DNA of 64,000 nt, taken from contig NZ_BAABHD010000029.1 in the NCBI RefSeq assembly GCF_039541915.1, forward strand, positions 186,001 to 250,000, written 5' to 3'. Of the stretch, positions 44,435 through 52,648 are shown piece by piece (position 1 is the stretch's first letter; each line of letters starts with the position of its first letter). The notes beneath the pieces are model-generated. The model worked only from the letters and a program-made list of their open reading frames with translations, did not search any database and was not told the origin of the DNA. The DNA comes from Nibrella saemangeumensis (lineage in GTDB: Bacteria; Bacteroidota; Bacteroidia; Cytophagales; Spirosomataceae). The position numbers were made by a program, and so were the translations under genes.

Positions 44435-45406
44435 ATGTCGGCTTATACTGATTACTCCCAAACCCATACCGCAGAAACAGTCGGCAGACGGCAGTTTCTG
44501 AAAATGGCTGGCTTGTCGGCTCTGGCGCTGAGCGCCGGAGTTGACGCGCTGGCCGGGCCACGATTGGCCGACCTGGCCAAAAAATCCGGTTTAAAGATTG
44601 GTTACTCCGCCATTACCTGGGGCGGCAAAGACGAGCAGGCCATTAAAGACCTGGCGTCTCTCGGCTACAAAGGCATTCAGCTCCGCGCCAATACCTTCGG
44701 CCCCTACCGCAACAAAGTCTCTGAACTAAAAGCCTTGCTGGAAGAGCATAAGCTGACGCTGGCTATGTTCTCCAGCGGTAACGTCGACGTTGATCCCGCC
44801 AAAGTGCAGAGTACCATTGATACGCATGTAGCGCACGCCAGCTTTGTGAAAGCCCTGGGCGGTTCGGCCTTTCAGATGACCAACAGCCTCCGTAAAGGAG
44901 GTGTGGCACCGACTACCGACGAACTGAAAGCGCTGGCCAGGGTAATGAACGAAGTTGGTAAACAAACCGCCGATATGGGTATCCAGGCTACTTACCACAA
45001 CCACATGAACCAGTGGGGCGAAACGCCGGAAGAAGTAGACGTTCTGGTGCAGGAGATGAACCCCAAATACGTAAAACTCCTGCTCGATATTGCCCATTAC
45101 AGACAGGGCGGTGGCGACCCGGCCAAAGCCGTACGCCAGTACAAAGACATTCTGCATACCCTGCACCTGAAAGACACCATGAGCCCACTCCCCGACAAGC
45201 CGGACAACCCGAAAGCCTACCGGTTTGTCGAACTCGGCCGGGGTAACGTGGATGTACCGGCGGTGTTTGCCGCCCTGAAAGACATTAAGTTCAACGGCTG
45301 GGGCGTTATCGAGCTGGACGGCGTTCCCGAACCCGGCAAAACGCCACTTGAGTGCGCGAAGATTAATAAGGAATATATTACGAAAACGCTGAATCATCCG
45401 ATTTGA
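44435..45406 (+). CDS. Exported sugar phosphate isomerase/epimerase-like TIM-barrel enzyme
   Basis: 323-residue xylose-isomerase-like (AP endonuclease 2 fold) protein. The N-terminus has a Tat-type signal (VGRRQFLKMAGLSALALSAG), so it acts in the periplasm. TIM-barrel motifs include LGYKGIQLRAN, YHNHMNQWG (metal-binding His near 190), KLLLDIAHYRQGG (Asp/His) and WGVIELDGVPEPGKTP (Glu). In loci that also hold DUF1080 and Gfo/Idh/MocA proteins, members of this family act as 3-keto-glycoside lyases or epimerases; that role is inferred here from neighbours. It is the first of four same-strand enzyme genes. Confidence 0.88.
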   Translation: MSAYTDYSQTHTAETVGRRQFLKMAGLSALALSAGVDALAGPRLADLAKKSGLKIGYSAITWGGKDEQAIKDLASLGYKGIQLRANTFGPYRNKVSELKALLEEHKLTLAMFSSGNVDVDPAKVQSTIDTHVAHASFVKALGGSAFQMTNSLRKGGVAPTTDELKALARVMNEVGKQTADMGIQATYHNHMNQWGETPEEVDVLVQEMNPKYVKLLLDIAHYRQGGGDPAKAVRQYKDILHTLHLKDTMSPLPDKPDNPKAYRFVELGRGNVDVPAVFAALKDIKFNGWGVIELDGVPEPGKTPLECAKINKEYITKTLNHPI

Positions 45407-45490
45407 ATTGAATGATCGAGTGATTGGATGATTGAATAGGCCCTGCCCTTCCGACATTCCGTCATTCAACAATTCAATCATCCAACAATT
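45407..45490. repeat. Inverted array of degenerate octamers between two enzyme genes
   Basis: The spacer begins with four tandem octamers of the form ATTGAATG (45407-45438; units ATTGAATG, ATCGAGTG, ATTGGATG, ATTGAATA) and ends with three in reverse orientation (45463-45486; CATTCAAC, AATTCAAT, CATCCAAC). Within it a 14-bp perfect inverted repeat (45424-45437 with 45472-45485) can form a long hairpin ending six bases before the start codon of the DUF1080 gene. Confidence 0.7.
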
Positions 45491-46234
45491 ATGAAAAACC
45501 TCCTCATAGCCGCTGGAGCCCTCCTGCTCCTCATCGCGGCCGAAAAACCGCAAGCGCCGAATACGCTGACGAATGCCGAGAAAAAGGCCGGCTGGAAACT
45601 GCTGTTTGACGGCAAAACAACCAACGGCTGGCGCGGTGCCTATAAAGAAACCTTTCCCACCGGTGGCTGGTCGGTGGAGGACGGTACCATTACGATTGAG
45701 AAAGCCGACGGCCGGGAGTCGCGCAATGCCGGGGATATTGTCACCACCGGCGAGTACGGCGATTTCGACCTGACGTTTGAATTTAAACTGACCGAAGGTG
45801 CCAATAGTGGCCTGAAGTATTTTGTGGCGGAGCATACCCCCAAACCGGCCGGCTCCGCTTACGGTCTTGAGTACCAGGTGCTGGATGACGATAAGCATCC
45901 GGACGCCAAAATGGGACGGAACGGCAACCGGACGGTGGGCTCTCTGTATGACCTGATTCCGGCTACCGAGAAAGCGGCCAAACCCATCGGCGAATGGAAC
46001 CAGGCCCGTGTGCTCTCCAAAGGCAGCCACGTGGAGCACTGGCTCAACGGAAAAAAGGTAGTGGAGTACGAGCGCGGCAGCGAAGCCTTCCGCCAGTTGG
46101 TAGGCCAGAGCAAATACAAAGCCGCCAGCTACAACACCAACGGTCGCTTCGGCGAAGCCCCAAAAGGTCACATCCTGCTACAGGACCACGGCGACAAAGT
46201 ATCGTTCCGGAACCTAAAAATCAGAGAATTGTAA
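45491..46234 (+). CDS. DUF1080 family protein (3-keto-disaccharide hydrolase-like)
   Basis: 247-residue secreted protein with a signal peptide (NLLIAAGALLLLIAAEKPQ) and one DUF1080 concanavalin-like beta-sandwich. Family motifs: GWKLLFDGKTTNGWRG, WSVEDGTITI, TGEYGDFDLTFEFKL, NSGLKYFV, LEYQVLDDD, WNQARVLSKGSHVEHWLNGKKVVEYERGS, and GHILLQDHGDKVSFRNLKIREL. DUF1080 members have been shown to hydrolyse 3-keto-glycosides made by Gfo/Idh/MocA-type dehydrogenases, and such a dehydrogenase is encoded next. Flanked on both sides by octamer-type inverted repeats. Confidence 0.92.
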   Translation: MKNLLIAAGALLLLIAAEKPQAPNTLTNAEKKAGWKLLFDGKTTNGWRGAYKETFPTGGWSVEDGTITIEKADGRESRNAGDIVTTGEYGDFDLTFEFKLTEGANSGLKYFVAEHTPKPAGSAYGLEYQVLDDDKHPDAKMGRNGNRTVGSLYDLIPATEKAAKPIGEWNQARVLSKGSHVEHWLNGKKVVEYERGSEAFRQLVGQSKYKAASYNTNGRFGEAPKGHILLQDHGDKVSFRNLKIREL

Positions 46235-46245
46235 AAAAGACACTG

Positions 46246-46319
46246 GATGTTAGACATTGAACATTAGACTTTTATAGGCATTGTCTTTATCTAAAGTCTA
46301 GTATCTAATGTCCAATATC
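46246..46319. repeat. Second octamer-type inverted array
   Basis: Three octamers GATGTTAG, ACATTGAA, CATTAGAC (46246-46269) face three inverted ones GTCTAGTA, TCTAATGT, CCAATATC (46296-46319), an imperfect 24-bp stem around 26 nt. The unit sequence differs from the array at 45407, but size, period and position in the spacer are alike. Confidence 0.55.
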
Positions 46320-46350
46320 TTCGTAAGCCAACCTTAAACGTAATACCTCA

Positions 46351-47676
46351 ATGGATACCCGTAGAGACTTTATAAAGAAATCGGCCCTTGCCGGCCTTGG
46401 CATGAGCTTCTCAGCCAGCAGCTACGCCCGCATTCTGGGTGCCAACGAACGCGTGCGCGTGGGCATCGTCGGCTTCTCCGACCGCTTCCGCTCCTCACTG
46501 GTGCCCAGCTTTGCCGCCCATGCCAAAGACATGAACTTTCAGTTCGTGGCTGTTTCGGATATCTGGAACCGCCGGCGTGACGAAGCCGAGCAGTACCTGA
46601 AAGGCAAAGGCCTGATCAGCGATAACTTTGTAAAGTGCCGCAACAACGAAGAACTCTACGACCGCAAAGATATTGACGCCGTCATCATCAGTACAGCCGA
46701 CTTTCAGCACGCCCTTCATTGCGTGGAAGCTGTAGAATCCGGCCGCGACGCCTATGTCGAGAAGCCCTTTGCCGAGTCGCTGGAAGATGCCCGTAAGGCG
46801 TTGAAAGCCGTTGAAAAGACAAAGAAGATCGTACAGATCGGTTCGCAGCGCCGGAGTGCGCCCAACTACCATGCGGCTAATGAGTTTATCCGCTCAGGTA
46901 AGTTTGGCGATATCACCATGGTAGAGATGACCTGGAACGTAAACCAGCCGGGCCGCTGGCGCCGTCCGAAACTGGTATCCGAAATCCGGAAGGAAGATAC
47001 CGACTGGGTACGTTACCAGATGAACCGGCCAAAAACGGAGTGGGACCCACGTAAATACCTGGAATTCCGTCTGTTCTACCCCTACTCGTCGGGTATTCCA
47101 GGCCAGTGGATGTCGCACCAGATCGATACGGTACACTGGTTCAGCGGCTACGATCACCCGCGCAGCGTTGTGGCCAACGGGGGCGTGTATGTCTGGAAAG
47201 ACGGCCGCACCAACGCCGATACATTCACGGCTGTATTTGATTACGGTCCGGAAAATGACAAGTCGAAAGGTTTCCAGGTAACCTATCACTCGCGGATGCA
47301 CAACGAAGCCGGCGGTGTTAAGGAATATTATTACTCAAACGGGGGTATGATCAACCTCGACACCAACCAGATTACTTCTGAAGGTGGTTTGCAGGCCAGA
47401 GCTGCTAAAGAAATGAATATGCAGGCCAATCTGCTGCCGACTATTCAGTTGGAAAAGGGTGCGCCGGTTGAAACCTCGGCCAACACCGGTGCCGACGATA
47501 TGACCTCGCGCCATATGCGCAACTGGATGGAGTGCGTACGCAGCCGCAAAGAGCCGAATGCGCCCGCCCGTGCCGGCTTTAATCACTCAGTCGCTAATAT
47601 TATGGCGACGACGGCCCTGCAAACCGGCAAGCGCGTAACGTTTGACGACAAGAAGCAGGATGTGGTATTGAGCTAA
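46351..47676 (+). CDS. Exported Gfo/Idh/MocA family dehydrogenase
   Basis: 441-residue NAD(P)-dependent oxidoreductase with a twin-arginine signal (TRRDFIKKSALAGLGMSFSA), so it is exported with its cofactor bound. The Rossmann motif VRVGIVGFSDRF follows (last Gly of GxGxxG replaced), with the EKP motif containing the catalytic lysine in DAYVEKPFAESLEDA near 135. The C-terminal half has the Gfo/Idh dimer sheet and a GQWMSHQIDTVHWF histidine patch near 250-262. Exported members can oxidise glycosides at C3. With DUF1080 and the TIM-barrel protein this gives an oxidise-then-cleave set. It is 116 bp after the DUF1080 gene. Confidence 0.9.
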   Translation: MDTRRDFIKKSALAGLGMSFSASSYARILGANERVRVGIVGFSDRFRSSLVPSFAAHAKDMNFQFVAVSDIWNRRRDEAEQYLKGKGLISDNFVKCRNNEELYDRKDIDAVIISTADFQHALHCVEAVESGRDAYVEKPFAESLEDARKALKAVEKTKKIVQIGSQRRSAPNYHAANEFIRSGKFGDITMVEMTWNVNQPGRWRRPKLVSEIRKEDTDWVRYQMNRPKTEWDPRKYLEFRLFYPYSSGIPGQWMSHQIDTVHWFSGYDHPRSVVANGGVYVWKDGRTNADTFTAVFDYGPENDKSKGFQVTYHSRMHNEAGGVKEYYYSNGGMINLDTNQITSEGGLQARAAKEMNMQANLLPTIQLEKGAPVETSANTGADDMTSRHMRNWMECVRSRKEPNAPARAGFNHSVANIMATTALQTGKRVTFDDKKQDVVLS

Positions 47677-47691
47677 TCAACCTCACCCCAA

Positions 47692-47722
47692 CCCCTCTCC
47701 CGGTACGGGAGAGGGGCTTTTT
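47692..47722 (+). terminator. Stem-loop terminator with C-rich/G-rich arms
   Basis: 11-bp perfect stem CCCCTCTCCCG/CGGGAGAGGGG (47692-47702, 47706-47716), 3-nt loop, then CTTTTTATTT. It lies 15 bp after the dehydrogenase stop codon, preceded by CCTCACCCCAA, a flank I have seen as a common intergenic palindrome in related genomes. It may partly separate the PmoA-like gene from the three upstream enzymes. Confidence 0.75.
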
Positions 47723-47731
47723 ATTTAAGCT

Positions 47732-48793
47732 ATGAAAACATCCCGAATTACGGCTCTGCTGCTCGCCGGTGTCCTGATTACTTCTGCCGGGTTGGCGCAG
47801 AAGAAAGGGGCCCGCGTTCAACTGACGCCCAACGAGACACAGAAGAAAATAGACGTCAGCATCGACGGCAAGCCCTTTACGGCCTACTTCTACCCCGGCC
47901 CTGATGTCCTGAAAAAGCCCGTCCTCTACCCTATTCTAACCGCCAACGGCACCGCCATTACCCGTGGCTGGCCCATCGACCCTCGACCCGGTGAGCGCGT
48001 CGACCACCCGCACCATGTGGGTATGTGGTTTAACTACGGCGACGTAAACGGCCACGACTTCTGGAACAACTCCAACGATGTAAGAGGCCATGGCGGCCCA
48101 TTCGGCACCATTGTGCATACCGGCGTTAAGTCGATGAAGAGCGGCAATGACCAGGGCGAACTGACCGTAACCGCCAACTGGCTCGACAAAGACGGCAAAC
48201 CCATGCTGAAGGAGACAACGACGTTTACGTTCCGGGGCACCGGCAACGAACGCACCATCGACCGGGCAACCACGCTGACGGCGCTTGATAAAGACGTACT
48301 CTTCAAGGATAACAAAGAAGGTATGATTGCCATCCGGCTGGCCCGCCAGCTGGAACACCCGTCCAATAAGCCCGAAGTATTTACCGACGCCAGCGGAGTA
48401 GCCACCAAAGTACCAACGATGAACAACGCTGGCGTAACCGGCCGCTACAAAAGCAGCGAAGGGGTAGAAGGCGAAAACGTCTGGGGAAAACGCGCCAAAT
48501 GGATGAACCTGACGGGCACTATCAACGGCGAGAACATTTCGGTAGCCATCTTCGACCATCCGCAAAACGTTGGTTATCCCACTTACTGGCATTCCCGCGG
48601 CTACGGCCTCTATGCAGCCAATCCTTTGGGAGCTAAAGTGATGAGTGAAGGCAAGGATCCGGCCATGAACTACAACCTGCCCGCCGGCAAATCGGTAACG
48701 TTCCGGTACCGGGTGGTGGTTACCTCGAATGCCGATAGTGAGAAAGCGATGGATAAGCAGGCGGAAAGCTTTTCGGCCAGCCGCAGCAACTAA
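47732..48793 (+). CDS. PmoA/DUF6807 family exported protein
   Basis: 353-residue protein with a signal peptide (TSRITALLLAGVLITSAGLAQ) and one PmoA-like domain (annotated DUF6807 in many genomes; the name derives from a supposed methane oxygenase relation and does not indicate that activity). Family motifs: FTAYFYPGPDVLKKPVLYPI, RPGERVDHPHHVGMWFNYGDVNGHDFW near 90-115, GMIAIRLA, WMNLTGTINGENISVAIFDHPQN and YPTYWHSRGYGLYAANPLG. The fold is predicted galactose-mutarotase-like; a sugar-modifying or binding role fits the neighbouring 3-keto-glycoside genes. It is the last of the group and is followed by a strong terminator. Confidence 0.88.
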   Translation: MKTSRITALLLAGVLITSAGLAQKKGARVQLTPNETQKKIDVSIDGKPFTAYFYPGPDVLKKPVLYPILTANGTAITRGWPIDPRPGERVDHPHHVGMWFNYGDVNGHDFWNNSNDVRGHGGPFGTIVHTGVKSMKSGNDQGELTVTANWLDKDGKPMLKETTTFTFRGTGNERTIDRATTLTALDKDVLFKDNKEGMIAIRLARQLEHPSNKPEVFTDASGVATKVPTMNNAGVTGRYKSSEGVEGENVWGKRAKWMNLTGTINGENISVAIFDHPQNVGYPTYWHSRGYGLYAANPLGAKVMSEGKDPAMNYNLPAGKSVTFRYRVVVTSNADSEKAMDKQAESFSASRSN

Positions 48794-48811
48794 CAGGCGT
48801 GAGACTACTGC

Positions 48812-48846
48812 ACAAAAAAAGCCCTCGTGTAGAGGGCTTTTTTTGT
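48812..48846. terminator. Intrinsic bidirectional terminator
   Basis: Perfect 15-bp stem ACAAAAAAAGCCCTC/GAGGGCTTTTTTTGT (48812-48826, 48832-48846) with a 5-nt loop. It ends the sugar-enzyme operon and, read on the other strand, the convergent gene at 48873. Confidence 0.9.
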
Positions 48847-48872
48847 AGATAAAGCGTTATGCAATAAAGATC

Positions 48873-49271
48873 TTAATTCAGGTGAACCAGCGCCGATTTA
48901 TAAATACGGGTTTCGAGTGAATCGAGCCAGCCGCGAAGCGCTTCGCTCTCTTCTTTGGCGTTGTTCAGCTCGGCATCGATCTGGCGCAGCAGAAAGAAAA
49001 GCTGCTGAATATGCATCCACTGCTGATGCATCCGTTGGGCATCATCGGCTGTTTGCGGAAATTTCCTGGCCTCCGACGTCAGCTTACGCAGACTGATCCG
49101 GAGGTGATAACGTAAAATCATTAGGCGGCTGGCCATGGGTAATTCCTTAGGGTTCCGCTCTAGTTGGGCAATGCCCCGCGATAGGATTGAATTACGCTGC
49201 TGAAGCTGGTCCGATACAACCATCCAGGCCTGTTCCGCCTGCAACGATTGGTACGTTACAGTAGTTGTCAT
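48873..49271 (-). CDS. Hypothetical all-helical protein
   Basis: 132 residues, no signal peptide, family not recognised. It is predicted almost entirely helical with heptad-like spacing of leucines (LTSEARKFPQTADDAQRMHQQWMHIQQLFFLLRQIDAEL), consistent with a coiled-coil or four-helix bundle. Codon use matches the genome. It stands alone between a terminator and a 214-bp AT-rich divergent spacer, so context gives no role. Confidence 0.7.
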   Translation of the reverse strand: MTTTVTYQSLQAEQAWMVVSDQLQQRNSILSRGIAQLERNPKELPMASRLMILRYHLRISLRKLTSEARKFPQTADDAQRMHQQWMHIQQLFFLLRQIDAELNNAKEESEALRGWLDSLETRIYKSALVHLN

Positions 49272-49485
49272 ATTAGTTACGGTGTTTTTTTACAATTATA
49301 ACAATATATCAAATAGAAAATTCAGGTTTTCTCACGTTTATACGAATTTTAATTCGACTTTCTTACATAGCTTAGAATAATATACTGTCTTTCAGTTTTT
49401 TGTACAATTCTAAGCTAAGTCTATCGGCCAACCGGTATTCGTACAATTAAAAACAACCGTACTTTTACTATTTTCTATATCTTAG

Positions 49486-51003
49486 ATGTATATGAAAGGA
49501 ATTCGTTTAGTGGGGTTAAGCCTTTTTTTTGCCGGGTTTGTTGCTTTTGTTATCACGCTGGGTTTTGGGCAGTACCAACTTTCGTCTGCCATTATTGAGC
49601 AGACGATAAAACCGGAACACCGGGCGATCGTTCAGGAACGAACCGCCTTTATGAACGGCCGGCTTTACGCTTCGAACGTTGCCTTTATCGGCGACTTTGA
49701 AAAAGCAATTACCGGTTATAATGAAGAAGTTCGCTCCCGTCAGGAATGGGATAAGGTAATTTATGACGACTATGCGTTTGACGTCACCAAAGCAGCCTCA
49801 CTGGGGGTACTCCAGGGAAGCTCCTGGCTTTGGTTCTGGCTGAGCATTGGCCTGGCCACTCTGGGAGCGCTGGTATACATAACAACCGGTCTGCGGCAGT
49901 TACCAGGCATCAAAAACAATCTTCTTTACCGCCATCCCGCTACCGACCGGGGCTGGATTGGCATCATCGTCGGAGCCTTTCTCATCGGCTTTTACGTTGT
50001 TCTTTATTTTTACCCCGAATACCTCACCAACTGGGTGCTGTTGGTCGACCCGATCAGCCGGAGTATAAATGGCGGAGCGGCCAGCCGGTGGTTTCTGTAC
50101 GGATTTCTCTATACGCTGGTCATCTGGGTAATGGGCATCCGGATGCTCATCAATTACCGGCATAATCGGTACCAGCAGGTCCGAACGGTATCGGTGATCT
50201 TCTTCCAGACCGCCTTTGCGTTTCTGATTCCGGAAATACTGACGCTGCTCAATCAGCCCTACCAGGATCTGAAAAACATCTGGCCACTCGACTACACCTT
50301 CTTCTTCGACTACCGGATCAACGAGAAAATACAGGCCGGTGGCCTCGGCATCTTCATGCTGGTTTGGGGTACGGCACTGTCGCTGGTTGCGGTGCCGGTG
50401 CTTACCTATTTCCTTGGCAAACGCTGGTACTGCTCCTGGGTCTGCGGCTGCGGAGGGCTGGCCGAAACCCTGGGCGACCCCTACCGCCACCTGTCCGACA
50501 AACGACTGGCCGCCTGGAAAATTGAACGCTGGATGGTGCATAGTGTCCTGGTCTTTGCCGTGGTTATGACCCTGCTCGTTTTATACACCTATTTTAGTGG
50601 CCAGTCAACGGTGCTGGGTTTTCTGGATTCGTACAGCGTCCGGTCAGCGTACGGCTTCTGGATCGGCTCCATTTTTGCCGGCGTGGTCGGTACCGGATTT
50701 TACCCCCTGATGGGTAACCGGGTCTGGTGCCGGTTTGGTTGCCCCCTGGCGGCTTATATTGGGCTGGTGCAGCGGTTCAAATCGCGGTTCCGGATCACCA
50801 CCAACGGCGGGCAGTGTATCTCCTGCGGCAACTGCTCGGCCTACTGCGAAATGGGTATCGATGTCCGCTGGTACGCCCAGCGCGGCCAAGACATTGTCCG
50901 GGCCTCCTGCGTTGGCTGCGGTATCTGCTCGGCCGTCTGCCCCCGCGGTGTCCTGAAGCTGGAACTGGGGCCGCAGAAAAGTAGAGTTATAGGCGAAGGG
51001 TGA
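49486..51003 (+). CDS. Membrane polyferredoxin (4Fe-4S, NapH/CcoG-like)
   Basis: 505-residue membrane protein with about six hydrophobic helices (near 6-27, 110-132, 162-183, 203-223, 285-306, 350-370) and an extracytoplasmic stretch at about 30-105 after the first helix. Cysteine motifs resemble NapH-type electron carriers: KRWYCSWVCGCGG near 310, RVWCRFGCPLAAY near 410, then two ferredoxin clusters, CISCGNCSAYCEMG and CVGCGICSAVCPRG (first with Glu in place of the usual Pro after the fourth Cys). It should pass electrons at the inner membrane. No redox partner is adjacent; the flavoprotein at 12307 is a possible one. Confidence 0.88.
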   Translation: MYMKGIRLVGLSLFFAGFVAFVITLGFGQYQLSSAIIEQTIKPEHRAIVQERTAFMNGRLYASNVAFIGDFEKAITGYNEEVRSRQEWDKVIYDDYAFDVTKAASLGVLQGSSWLWFWLSIGLATLGALVYITTGLRQLPGIKNNLLYRHPATDRGWIGIIVGAFLIGFYVVLYFYPEYLTNWVLLVDPISRSINGGAASRWFLYGFLYTLVIWVMGIRMLINYRHNRYQQVRTVSVIFFQTAFAFLIPEILTLLNQPYQDLKNIWPLDYTFFFDYRINEKIQAGGLGIFMLVWGTALSLVAVPVLTYFLGKRWYCSWVCGCGGLAETLGDPYRHLSDKRLAAWKIERWMVHSVLVFAVVMTLLVLYTYFSGQSTVLGFLDSYSVRSAYGFWIGSIFAGVVGTGFYPLMGNRVWCRFGCPLAAYIGLVQRFKSRFRITTNGGQCISCGNCSAYCEMGIDVRWYAQRGQDIVRASCVGCGICSAVCPRGVLKLELGPQKSRVIGEG

Positions 51004-51072
51004 AGAAACAGACGCCAGCTAATTCTTACCGCTTCACTTATACGCATAACTCTTTTTTTTACCTTTACCCTT

Positions 51073-51765
51073 ATGGACCCGAAAGTAAAGGTGCTCATTG
51101 TCTGTACCAACCACACTGATTACCCATCCAGGCCACACAAAACCGGCCTTTGGCTGAGCGAAGCCACGCATTTCTACGACGAACTGGCCGACCGTAACAT
51201 TGGCTACGACATGGTTAGTCCCCAGGGTGGCCACATTCCGATTGATCAGAAAAGCCTGGACCTGAAAGACAACATCAACGACAAGTGGTACCACAATCCG
51301 GATTTCCGGCATAAGCTGGAAAATTCTCTCCGCCCTGAAGAAATAAATCCTGCCGACTATCAGATTATTTATTTTGCCGGGGGACATGGAACTATGTGGG
51401 ACTTTCCGGAAAATAAAACCTTACAGGAAACAACCCGGCAGATTTACGACAACGGTGGTATGGTAGCCGCCGTTTGCCATGGCGTATGCGCCCTGCTCAA
51501 TGTTACTTTGTCGGACGGAACCCTGCTGGTCGATAACCGACAGGTGACCGGATACTCCAATCTGGAAGAAAAACTCGTCCGACTCGACGAGGAGGTGCCG
51601 TTTTTACTGGAGGATGCCCTAAAAAAGAAAAACGCGCTCTACAGCAAAAGCCTGATTCCTTTTCTGCCGTATATTGAGGTCGATGAGCGGCTGGTAACGG
51701 GTCAAAATCCGCTGTCGAGCCGGAAGGTAGGCCGGAAAGTGCTGGAGGAGATTTTTGAAAAGTAA
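51073..51765 (+). CDS. DJ-1/PfpI family protein (Hsp31-like class I glutamine amidotransferase fold)
   Basis: 230-residue cytoplasmic protein of the DJ-1/ThiJ/PfpI superfamily. The nucleophile elbow is Cys135-His136 (VAAVCHGVCALLN); Glu30 (GLWLSEATHFYDEL) is the usual activating acid, and FAGGHGTMWDFPEN (101-114) gives the Asp110 typical of Hsp31/HchA-like members. These act as chaperone, glyoxalase III or deglycase-like stress proteins. It starts 69 bp after the polyferredoxin gene; AT-rich sequence between them may hold its own promoter. The exact activity cannot be predicted. Confidence 0.9.
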   Translation: MDPKVKVLIVCTNHTDYPSRPHKTGLWLSEATHFYDELADRNIGYDMVSPQGGHIPIDQKSLDLKDNINDKWYHNPDFRHKLENSLRPEEINPADYQIIYFAGGHGTMWDFPENKTLQETTRQIYDNGGMVAAVCHGVCALLNVTLSDGTLLVDNRQVTGYSNLEEKLVRLDEEVPFLLEDALKKKNALYSKSLIPFLPYIEVDERLVTGQNPLSSRKVGRKVLEEIFEK

Positions 51766-51777
51766 GGTTCGCTGGCT

Positions 51778-52494
51778 TCAGCGGATTTGCGGGAACAACG
51801 GAGATTCCATGGCTTGCTGAATTAAATCCAGACGTGGGGGAGCCGACCAGAAATCAACCATATCTTCCCGGATCAGCCACTGGGCCAAGCGCCGGGCCTC
51901 CGGCGATGCCTCATACGTCAGCGACCGCAGATTAACCTGAAAGCATACACCGGCCTCACGCAGGATAGACACCCGTTCCGGCATCTGCTGCAGAAAAACA
52001 TATTGTTCGGCGTGACTCAATACCGGTGAATATCCTTTCTGTTTGAGAATGTTCATAACGACACCAAAATTCTCCGGACGATGCACCAGAGAAGTCTCCA
52101 CCAGCACAAATTTTCGCGCTCGTTCATTCCCTGTAAAGCACATCAGCTCCTGGTCCGATTCAAGCAGGTTGCTCAGTCCCTCATCCCAGTAGTATTCGGC
52201 AGCCGGCTCCAGTTTTACCGGGATATGCTCCTGTCGCAAAAGTCGTTCCAACTGCTGAGTTTTCTGAATAATTAACGCGGGATCCGGCAAATAGTAGTCC
52301 TGCATGATGTAGGAAGTAGCCACCACGCTTTGCCAGCCCAGGTTGTATAATCCGCGCAAAAAACGCAGACTTTGCTCAACCTCAGCAAGCCCATCGTCCA
52401 AATCGGGCAAAAAATGGCATTGGATCGTTGCCTGCCATCTGGACATATTTTCCGCTCTTCTGGTCTGGTGTCGTTTGAAATACGAAAAAGGCAT
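51778..52494 (-). CDS. Degenerate CpsB/YwqE-like tyrosine-phosphatase homologue
   Basis: 238-residue PHP-fold protein aligning to Bacteroidota CpsB/CapC (YwqE) phosphatases along its length: CHFLPDLDDGLAEVEQSL, WQSVVATSYIMQDYY, LEPAAEYYWDE, GYSPVLSHAEQY, FQVNLRSL. Several metal ligands are changed: the HxH motif is Gln25-Cys26-His27, the TPH histidine is Tyr62, and the late Asp-x-His region reads SAPP (217-220). Asp33/Asp34, Glu100 and His161 remain. Active relatives dephosphorylate Wzc-type kinases; this one is probably inactive or changed in function, perhaps binding the kinase at 16786. An in-frame ATG at 52446 is an alternative start. Confidence 0.8.
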   Translation of the reverse strand: MPFSYFKRHQTRRAENMSRWQATIQCHFLPDLDDGLAEVEQSLRFLRGLYNLGWQSVVATSYIMQDYYLPDPALIIQKTQQLERLLRQEHIPVKLEPAAEYYWDEGLSNLLESDQELMCFTGNERARKFVLVETSLVHRPENFGVVMNILKQKGYSPVLSHAEQYVFLQQMPERVSILREAGVCFQVNLRSLTYEASPEARRLAQWLIREDMVDFWSAPPRLDLIQQAMESPLFPQIR

Positions 52495-52648
52495 TCGTCA
52501 AGCTGGTACTTCGATTAATTTGGCACGGACTACCCGGAAGTACTCTTATAAGAGTACATGAATTATGCCAAGTTGAACGGACATACCTCCTTAAAAATGC
52601 GCTGTTTACTAACAAAAAATCTGAAATAGGGTTTTAAATAATTTCAAC

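Noticed and set aside
44726..46171. A 481-codon open frame on the minus strand crossing two enzyme genes and the spacer between them
   Set aside because: It is antisense to two well-supported exported enzymes, crosses their stop and start codons, matches no family and has low-complexity His/Val/Phe-rich content typical of mirrored GC-rich codons.
47732..48793. PmoA-like protein as a methane monooxygenase subunit
   Set aside because: It is a secreted soluble protein in a sugar-enzyme operon; the name is historical and the particulate monooxygenase membrane helices are absent.
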